A stretch of 64,000 nt of DNA from assembly GCA_036245525.1 (NCBI GenBank), contig BTPG01000002.1, positions 168,808,625 through 168,872,624 on the forward strand, given 5' to 3'. How positions within the stretch are numbered: the stretch's first letter is position 1; each line of letters starts with the position of its first letter. Position numbers and translations under genes: made by a program. Shown here piece by piece: positions 61,301 to 64,000 of the stretch. The DNA is from Semisulcospira habei (taxonomy: Eukaryota > Mollusca > Gastropoda > Semisulcospiridae). The notes beneath the pieces were generated by a model, which saw only the letters and a program-made list of their open reading frames with translations, did no database searches and had not been told where the DNA came from.

Positions 61301-63709
61301 CAGACAATTTCACAACACTGTCCCCGCTGAACTCTAAAAGTGGAATTTCAAAAATTCATAACCCACAATGTCATGAGGAGTACACACCCACAGAGCATGC
61401 CACTTCCACGTCCAGTCCACTAACGACATTATCCATTTGCAAGAAGCGTAGATTCTCATGAAGCCCTGAATAGCAGGGGCTCATGAGAATCTATGCTGCT
61501 TGCTGTCAGTGCGTGGCTGTTTACATCCTATGACCTCCGACAGAAGATAATTCACTTACCCTATTCTCTGCACATATAACAAGAACTCTTGTGTGAGAGT
61601 GGAATCCAAAATACTCCAAACCCAATGCACTACAACCAAAAATGGATCGATCATGACAATTTAAGGGTAGTGCCATATTAGCTTGGCACCTGATGGCCCA
61701 GCTTATCTGGCACTACCCTTGAATTATCATGGTTCATTCATCTTCTGCGATGGGCGCATATTGTTAGGTGACACCTCCAAATGCAGCCTTCAGGTAAAAA
61801 ACCAAGGAACCTTCTAAGACACTAAAATAATACAGATAAGACCTGCGACGCGGACGTCCCTGATCTACAATTGGATGAGAGCAAACAGACAAGCGGAAAC
61901 TTACTCTTTCATGAAGCATTTCATTCATAGATGGGTTTTTTTCTTGCTTCCTTTTCACCTTCAGTGCACTCACGACTGGCTTGATGGTAATTCCCTGTCA
62001 TACAAATATCTTATGAAATAATTACTGAATAATTTGACAAAAAATAATTAAATACAATTCATTGCAGCATTCAACCAACACATGATCTTTCAAACAAATA
62101 AATTCAATGCACTAGAACACATAAAACCCACAGTGGAACAGCTAAGAATGCAGACAATAAAAAACATATATGCCTTGAACAAAACACTTAAATTTAAAAA
62201 AAAAAGAAGTTTGTGTTTCGACAAGGTACAACCAGGTGTGTGACTAAGGATGTGCATTACACTTACAGTAACCTTGACTGTGAAAACTGAAAATGTATTC
62301 TCACACACACACACATCACAGATGATAAATAATGGCATACAACAGCTTAGCGGTCATTAGCCAGACCACTCTCCCATGCAACACAATCCAGCTGCAAGAG
62401 ACAGAGATACTCATGAACCCCCGCAGTTGCAGGGGCTCATGAGGATCTATGCCTCTTGCTGACACCACTTTGAATCCTTGTTCCCTGGACGGTTGGGACT
62501 TTGATGTTGAATTAACTACAATTTCAAAACATAATCTGCCATAATTTATGACTTGCACAACAGCTACTCCTGTGGACTCTCAGGAAATACCACCGCTACA
62601 AATTCTACCATGCAAATGCATAACATTCAGCCCTGTGCGTGTGTCCCCTTCAATCTCATTTGCCCAAAGAAAGTTTCAGTGGCAATGACCTCAGCTACAA
62701 AGACACAAAGTTGCATTAACCCATATCATTATTCATACTGAGGCTAAAAGCTTCAAATTTGCACACTGCCATATGCAAGCTACATTATAGTACCAGTTAC
62801 AGATACGGATATAGACCAATGGCTATAGTTCAAGGGTGGTGCCAGAATAGCTTGGCGCCTAGAGGCACCAAGCTATTCTGGCACTACCCTTGAACTATAT
62901 TAGCCAAACTTATTTCACACACTGGTATATTCCGAATGATAAGGGTTAATGCGACTCCACATTTGTTTTTTCCTGCGTGCACTAATCTCCAGTGTCATCC
63001 TGACTTGAAAGGATTTAATTAAAGACTATAAAACTTCACTGTTCTTCATCATTCATAATTGTTTGGCTGTCGGTAGTGCTTTTTGTCCAGGTGATTCCTG
63101 CAGGTATCACCTCAACAAAAACCGCTACAAACAGCTTTGACTGTCCATAGTGCTTTTTGTCTAGGGGAACGATATACCGACAGCCAAAGGATGAACACCT
63201 TCCCTGCTAGACGCAAACTGTGTTTCTGAACTCTTTGTGTATTGTGTGCCAATGAAACCACAATGCGCCAGGAACATAGATACAAAATTGGCTCAGCAAG
63301 AGGCATAGATCCTCATGAGCCCACACAACTGTGAGGGCTCATGAGACTCTATGCCGTTGGATCGGTTTCACCTCTTCTATGTAATGAAGGCATCAAAGTA
63401 CATCTGTCGACACATAAACAGTGTAAGAGTTAAACAAATACCCTGTAGGCAAAACATCGTCAAGGAGCACAACAGACAACACAAAGTGTACACGTGGTTG
63501 ACTCACCTGAATAAAAACGGAGAAGAAAACGATAATGATGGTGGTGGTGACGAACATGCGTTTCTCAGTGACAAGATCTTCGTTGATGAGGAGAGACAGA
63601 CAGAAGGCAATGCCGCCTCGCAGCCCGCCGTAGGACATGATAAACTGGTCAATGCCAGTCAGCTGGATCACACGGCGACGGTTCATCAGGTACACCAAGC
63701 ATACTATAC
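42139..63709 (-). CDS. Na+/H+ exchanger (SLC9 family, NHE2/3/5-like), C-terminal part
   Basis: Eight exons on the minus strand join in frame (63709-63507, 61994-61905, 59746-59676, 56977-56759, 53964-53829, 50543-50330, 44608-44510, 43007-42139) for about 630 residues. They encode the last membrane helices and the whole cytosolic regulatory tail. The hallmark MSYGGLRGGIAF and FVTTTIIIVFFSVF match plasma-membrane NHEs, which exchange external Na+ for cytosolic H+. GITIKPVVSALKVKR and the membrane-proximal helix with MEDIIG correspond to the region where NHEs bind CHP-type calcineurin-homologous proteins (family knowledge). The long tail is Pro/Ser/Asp-rich and ends DTRL, a class I PDZ ligand. 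The exons for the N-terminal ion-transport helices lie beyond the window. Introns carry hairpin elements, a DIRS derivative and a Tigger-like element. Confidence 0.95.
43008..43900. other. NHE intron DNA with repeated GGACATACT motifs
   Basis: Unique-looking AT-rich intron sequence in which GTGGACATACT or ACTGGACATACT recurs at about 43287, 43453, 43624 and 43647. The last two form a 24-bp tandem duplication. Confidence 0.5.
43901..44142. repeat. Family E hairpin element with a duplicated right arm
   Basis: It begins ATAACTCATTGTACCCCAAG and ends TGGGGTAGAATGAGTTAA. The arms are GGGTGATGCCAGAATAGC and GCTATTCTGGCATCACCC. The 30-bp right-arm segment at 44031-44060 is repeated directly at 44063-44092. 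Confidence 0.88.
44202..44296. repeat. Family B hairpin element
   Basis: TTAACCCTTCCGCTGTTGGTA to AGCCGACAGGTTAA. The arms have diverged but the ends are intact. Confidence 0.75.
44354..44411. repeat. Family B hairpin element, right arm deleted
   Basis: TTAACCCTTTGGCTGTCGGT, then GTCATGATTCCTGCAG, then directly CTGAAGGGTTA. Confidence 0.75.
44510..44608 (-). CDS. NHE exon: short tail exon
   Basis: 99 nt: DEDAAEPSSAIVSPGVVFSL and GSTPLETQILTS. The acceptor is CCAG|CA, with an alternative CAG 3 nt downstream. The donor is GTTAGC. Confidence 0.85.
44641..44859. repeat. Family E hairpin element (E2)
   Basis: The arms GATCGAGCATGATAGTTC and GAACTATCATGCTCGATC share the GAGC/GCTC variant, against GACC/GGTC in most copies. 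It ends GGCTGAATGAGTTAA. Confidence 0.85.
45030..45220. repeat. Two decayed family D hairpins in tandem
   Basis: First: GCAGGGCTCATGAGAATCTATG near 45044. Second: GAGGTATAGATTTTCATGAGG and GGCTCAGGAGAATCTATGCC at 45150-45210. Confidence 0.6.
45220..46030. other. NHE intron DNA without recognised elements
   Basis: Contains scattered short copies of GGCACTACCCTT and GGTAGTGCCAGAT near 45355-45420, decayed family A fragments. The rest is unassigned. Confidence 0.4.
46035..46195. repeat. Irregular minisatellite, unit ~20-30 bp
   Basis: Repeated variants of GAGATTCATGTCAAGTTTT, such as GACATGTCAAGTTTTCAG and GAGACTCACGTCAAGTTTT. Confidence 0.75.
46338..46505. repeat. Family A hairpin element
   Basis: GTAACCCATTCATCCCC to GAATTCAATGAGTTAA. 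The arms GGGTAGTGCCAGATTAGC and GCTAATCTGGCACTACCC are perfect. It shares its right TTAA (46502-46505) with the next copy. Confidence 0.85.
46502..46696. repeat. Family A hairpin element
   Basis: TTAACTCATTTATTCC to GGGGCTAAATGGGTTAA. The apex is shortened (TTGGCGCCAAGACAATTTGG). Confidence 0.85.
46797..46853. repeat. Family D hairpin, diverged
   Basis: CCAAGGTGTAGATTC and TCGTGAGAATCTACACCTC. The AGGTGTAGATTC / GAATCTACACCT variant is shared by both arms. Confidence 0.65.
47320..47455. repeat. Family D hairpin element
   Basis: GCAAGAGGCATAGATCCTCA pairs with TGAGGATCTATACCTATTGC, around CCCCCGCAACTGTGGGGG. The left end abuts C-rich tracts (C runs of ~25 at 47095 and ~18 at 47237). Confidence 0.82.
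47924..48136. repeat. Family E hairpin element (E3)
   Basis: TTAACTCATTCTACCCC to GGGTAGAATGAGTTAA, 213 bp. The arms are GGGTGATGCCAGAATAGC and GCTATTCTGGCATCAC. It shares TTAA with the next copy. Confidence 0.88.
48133..48207. repeat. Family B-like hairpin
   Basis: TTAACTGTTGGTAGGACTTTG to GGCAGGCAAAGGGTCAA, with GTCCTGCAGGAATCAAGGC at the apex. Confidence 0.7.
48262..48481. repeat. Family A hairpin element (A16)
   Basis: TTAACTCCCAATGC to GGGGTTAAACAGGTTAA. The arms share the CCACGATAATTC / GAATTATCGTGG variant. GACTGACCACGATA is tandemly repeated at about 48293-48320. Confidence 0.88.
48579..49916. mobile_element. Non-autonomous Tigger/pogo-like transposon (NHE intron)
   Basis: A 1338-bp element flanked by TA (48577-48578 and 49917-49918). 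The ends CAGTAGAGTCCAGTTAACAC and GTGTTAAGCGGACTCCAATG are inverted repeats. Each is followed inward by more copies of TTAACACGAA or TTTACACGAA (and complements), the subterminal pattern of pogo/Tigger elements. No transposase ORF remains. The interior holds a T-run at ~49146, a 31-G run (49298-49328) and unassigned sequence. Confidence 0.82.
50330..50543 (-). CDS. NHE exon: cytosolic tail, helical HLRRLINF segment
   Basis: 214 nt: FIMEKKHTVDDSTPAPVP, HHTLQQHLRRLINFGHHEKY and SDSAVTADETKVPLK. The acceptor is TGTGTGCAG and the donor GTACGT. Confidence 0.9.
50640..50720. repeat. GC-rich imperfect palindrome
   Basis: GGCTGTCAGCCCGAGAGCGG and GCTGACAGCAGCC, within GGCTGATATTGGC...GCCGACATCCGCC. 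Related fragments occur at about 15370, 22810, 37925 and 47555. Confidence 0.5.
50806..50880. repeat. Family D hairpin, shortened
   Basis: TAAGAGGCAGAGATCCTCC and TGAGGATCTACGCCTCTTGC surround GAGCCTTTGCAGATGCA. Confidence 0.72.
51005..51095. repeat. Family B hairpin element with covarying arms
   Basis: TTAACCCTTTGCGTGTGGGTA pairs with CTACCCACACGCAAA. The GCGTGTGGG/CCCACACGC change from the usual GGCTGTCGG/CCGACAGCC is present in both arms. Confidence 0.88.
51120..51775. other. NHE intron DNA, mostly unassigned
   Basis: A decayed family D arm (GGGGCTCATAAAAATCTACG, ~51216) and a decayed family E copy (51640-51760, GTTTGGCGCCTGAAACGGCC) are the only recognisable items. Confidence 0.45.
51776..51981. 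repeat. Family A hairpin element with a 94-bp perfect palindrome
   Basis: Runs from ATCCATTTAGCCCCC to GGGTTAAATGGGTTAA. From 51812 to 51905 every base pairs with its partner. There is no loop and the centre is GGCGCC. Confidence 0.92.
51978..52051. repeat. Family B hairpin element
   Basis: TTAACCCTTTTGACTGTCGGT to CCGACAGCCAAAGGGTTAG. It shares its first TTAA with the family A copy to its left. Confidence 0.82.
52423..52753. repeat. Family A hairpin element, partly duplicated
   Basis: Two successive left halves (TGTTAGAGGTGTCAGCTAACG at ~52448 and TAGAGGTGTCATATAACGAC at ~52584) each lead into GGGTAGTGCCAGATTA. The second hairpin lacks its right arm. It ends GGAGTTAAATGGGTTAA. Confidence 0.75.
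52940..53820. other. NHE intron DNA, unassigned
   Basis: Contains a (GT)n tract at 53419-53439. Otherwise no element or gene was recognised. Confidence 0.4.
53829..53964 (-). CDS. NHE exon: cytosolic tail
   Basis: 136 nt: SSNEVYFAPPPRDIQSVEAV and RMHHLLEDNMFPARRA. The acceptor is GATGTTTCAG and the donor GTAAGT. Confidence 0.9.
54069..54266. repeat. Family A hairpin element
   Basis: TTAACACATTTAGTCTCG to GGGGTTAAACGGGTTAA. The left inner arm is shortened (GGTAGTGCCTGATGGCGCC). Confidence 0.84.
54297..56549 (-). mobile_element. Internally deleted DIRS element (NHE intron, same strand as the gene)
   Basis: A 2.25-kb element with inverted terminal repeats (about 54330-54505 against 56380-56535, e.g. 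GGCATTACTATCTGGAATAC / GTATTCCAGATAGTAATGCC). The circle-junction copy is at about 54545-54655, where reverse complements of both ends meet. Only the end of the RT region and the recombinase remain; gag, RT core and RNase H are deleted. The end sequence (TTACCGATGGCATTACT) differs from that of the element at 4827 (TTACCGATGACATGACT), so this is a second subfamily. Confidence 0.9.
54754..55993 (-). pseudogene. DIRS tyrosine recombinase, frameshifted
   Basis: The N-terminal part (55993-55481) has WVYESKWRVLQAWC and AEFFLWLFDEQGLAPVAIKG. A frame change occurs between 55481 and 55410. The catalytic part (55410-54754) has the first Arg in ATASRVSELHAL, the box FRAHEVRAVATS and the Tyr in FARFYLGDLSGQ. 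A remnant of the preceding ORF (VLVPKVLRKLLGCSAVLCL) lies at 56046-55960. It is closely related to the recombinase at 9400-10647. Confidence 0.88.
56575..56720. repeat. Decayed hairpin element beside the DIRS copy
   Basis: TTTAAGGGTAGTGTCAGAATA and TATTCTGGCACCACCCTTGA, without the GGCGCC apex. It lies within 40 nt of a coding exon. Confidence 0.65.
56759..56977 (-). CDS. NHE exon: cytosolic regulatory domain
   Basis: 219 nt: FEHFNTKYLKPLLLREK, SRETNIFKVFSTLNVRDAMH and LETQNSTASFP. The donor is placed at GA|GTGAGT. A second possible donor lies 4 nt further. Confidence 0.88.
57035..57181. repeat. Family A element, hairpin apex deleted
   Basis: CTCAACCCCATGGCCACATTT to GGGGCTAAATGGGTTAA. The core jumps from AGGTTAGTGCCAGATGA to TCAATCCATCTCCTG. 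Confidence 0.78.
57182..58220. other. NHE intron DNA, unassigned
   Basis: Contains a more CpG-rich patch (57340-57440, with ACTTCCGGTTTAGCG) and an imperfect inverted repeat near 57560-57600. No exon with NHE similarity was recognised. Confidence 0.4.
58224..59600. repeat. Possible TIR element with internal tandem duplications
   Basis: GTCTACCGTATTG near 58228 is inverted as CAATACGGTAGAC near 59587. The right side also carries a direct copy (CAAAGTCTACCGTATT, ~59568), forming a palindrome. Inside are a ~110-bp tandem duplication (58325-58515, CACAAATAAAGATGGACACA) and a ~170-bp one (58715-59040, CACACCTAGGGCTTACAGG). No ORF was seen. Confidence 0.45.
59676..59746 (-). CDS. NHE exon: membrane-proximal regulatory helix
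   Basis: 71 nt: LIDHMMAGMEDIIGSTSH then NSIKN, with split codon AG|G. The acceptor is TGTGTTTTCAG and the donor GTTAGC. Confidence 0.92.
59803..59930. repeat. Decayed family A hairpin
   Basis: GGGTAGTGCCAAATAAGC and GCGCCAAGCTCATCTGGCAC remain recognisable. Confidence 0.6.
59970..60305. repeat. Family C and family A elements, the latter interrupted
   Basis: TTAACTCATTCGAGGCC...GCAGCTAATTAA is a decayed family C copy. It is followed by a family A copy with arms TTAGCGTGGCACC and GGCGCCAAGCTAATCT. That copy is interrupted at 60186-60243 by AATAATAATAATAAG and a TTGTTGAGCGCTTATTC fragment, which looks like a small retroposon 3' end flanked by AGT. Confidence 0.65.
60306..60728. other. NHE intron DNA, unassigned
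   Basis: No element or exon was recognised. Confidence 0.4.
60729..60808. repeat. Family G hairpin element
   Basis: TTAACTCTTAAACTTCCAGAA pairs with TTCTGGAAGTATAAGCGTC. The arms are CCAGAACTAAATGACCTCC and GGAAGTCATTTAGTTCTGG. Confidence 0.78.
60809..61430. other. NHE intron DNA, unassigned
   Basis: AT-rich with a local ATGCATCTCGGATGCAGATG inverted motif (~60935). No gene was recognised. Confidence 0.4.
61436..61505. repeat. Family D hairpin
   Basis: TTGCAAGAAGCGTAGATTCTC pairs with GAGAATCTATGCTGCTTGC. The AGATTCTC/GAGAATCT variant occurs in both arms. Confidence 0.78.
61617..61790. repeat. Family A hairpin element, truncated right end
   Basis: GGGTAGTGCCATATTAGC and GCTTATCTGGCACTACCC, ending GTGACACCTCCAAATGCAGCC without TTAA. 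It lies 110 nt from an NHE exon. Confidence 0.72.
61905..61994 (-). CDS. NHE exon: end of membrane domain, GITIKP segment
   Basis: 90 nt, phase 0: GITIKPVVSALKVKRKQEKN then PSMNEMLHER. The acceptor is TTTGTATGACAG and the donor GTAAGT. Confidence 0.93.
62385..62470. repeat. Family D hairpin
   Basis: GCTGCAAGAGACAGAGATACTC pairs with GGGGCTCATGAGGATCTATG and CCTCTTGC. Confidence 0.8.
62716..62949. repeat. Family F hairpin element (F4)
   Basis: TTAACCCATATCATTATTC to GATAAGGGTTAA, with arms GGGTGGTGCCAGAATAGC and GCTATTCTGGCACTACCC. Confidence 0.86.
63060..63196. repeat. Family B hairpin, rearranged
   Basis: GTTTGGCTGTCGGTAGTGC, GATTCCTGCAGGTATC and CAAAAACCGCTACAAACAGC, then a second partial unit ending CCGACAGCCAAAGGAT. 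Confidence 0.7.
63285..63360. repeat. Family D hairpin
   Basis: CAGCAAGAGGCATAGATCCTC pairs with GGGCTCATGAGACTCTATGCC. Confidence 0.78.
63507..63709 (-). CDS. NHE exon: last transmembrane helices
   Basis: A 203-nt exon encoding IVCLVYLMNRRRVIQLTG, DQFIMSYGGLRGGIAFCLSL and KRMFVTTTIIIVFFSVFIQ. The GGLRG Arg sits in the conserved loop/helix near the transport site. The acceptor is CTCTTGTACCAG and the donor GTGAGTC. Confidence 0.93.
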
Positions 63710-63759
63710 CTGGTACAAGAGCAGAAAAAAACCACACAAGTTAATATGTGCATACACAA

Positions 63760-63948
63760 CCCTTTTAGCCATGGAAGTTTTACTGAACGACTATGTAGCA
63801 GTTGCAGGAGGCGGATTGACCATGTTAACTCAAGGGTAGTGCCAGATGAGCTTGGTGCCTTCAGGCGCCAAGCTCATCTGGCACTACCCTTGAATTATCA
63901 AGATCCATCCATCTCCTGCTGCAGGGTCCTAGGGGCTAAATGGTTAAG
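63760..63948. repeat. Family A hairpin element
   Basis: The arms GGGTAGTGCCAGATGAGC and GCTCATCTGGCACTACCC are the ATGAG/CTCAT version. It ends GGGGCTAAATGGTTAA. Confidence 0.84.
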
Positions 63949-64000
63949 GACACAATACCTGGTACAAGAGCAGACAAAAGAGATATATATAATAATGTGT

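Noticed and set aside
171..63948. Numerous regularly shaped palindromic repeats suggestive of a CRISPR array
   Set aside because: Copies are scattered kilobases apart, bounded by TTAA, without spacers of constant length, and the DNA is clearly eukaryotic.
1..64000. tRNA or rRNA genes
   Set aside because: No cloverleaf with recognisable A and B boxes and no rRNA-like segment was seen on reading both strands. A covariance-model scan would be needed to exclude degenerate copies.

Overview
This window is nuclear DNA from an animal, most probably a marine gastropod or other mollusc. That assignment is an inference from spliced genes with GT-AG introns, APE-type LINEs, DIRS retroelements, a 167-bp tandem-repeat element, long GT and poly-G tracts and very dense short palindromic transposons. 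No prokaryotic gene, rRNA, tRNA or CRISPR array was recognised.

Three protein-coding genes are supported. (1) 765-1347 (+): the last two exons of a single-pass membrane protein with a PPxY tail. Its upstream exons lie outside the window. (2) 12724-27221 (+): a complete seven-exon gene for a 263-residue protein that resembles DUF4476 repeats and has a Pro/Gly/Tyr-rich tail. A housekeeping-type promoter (NRF1, ETS and X-box-like sites) precedes it. (3) 63709-42139 (-): eight 3' exons of a plasma-membrane Na+/H+ exchanger (SLC9 family, NHE2/3/5-like). They cover the last membrane helices and the whole cytosolic tail, which ends in the PDZ ligand DTRL. Genes 2 and 3 are convergent, and 27.2-42.1 kb between them holds only repeats.

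Much of the remainder is mobile DNA. At 4827-11102 lies an apparently complete DIRS-type tyrosine-recombinase retrotransposon with inverted terminal repeats and an internal circle-junction copy (ICR). A deleted relative lies at 54297-56549. Five LINE insertions are visible with coding sequence, plus a short 3' copy at 510-721; one (19368-22535) has an intact 1027-residue ORF and a 12-bp target duplication. Three copies of a ~390-bp SINE-like element sit at 35.3-36.6 kb, each with its own target duplication. A 1.34-kb Tigger/pogo-like element lies at 48579-49916.

The commonest component is a set of short hairpin elements bounded by TTAA, a piggyBac-like signature. At least six families (A-F below) are present in more than 60 copies. 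Their arms are nearly perfect inverted repeats, and variants in one arm are matched in the other arm of the same copy. Families A, E and F carry different ends around the same hairpin core.

The most unusual single observation is in intron 5 of the 263-residue gene. That intron contains an exact 17-nt copy and an exact 17-nt reverse complement of its own 5' splice site, both inside a ~430-bp palindrome.
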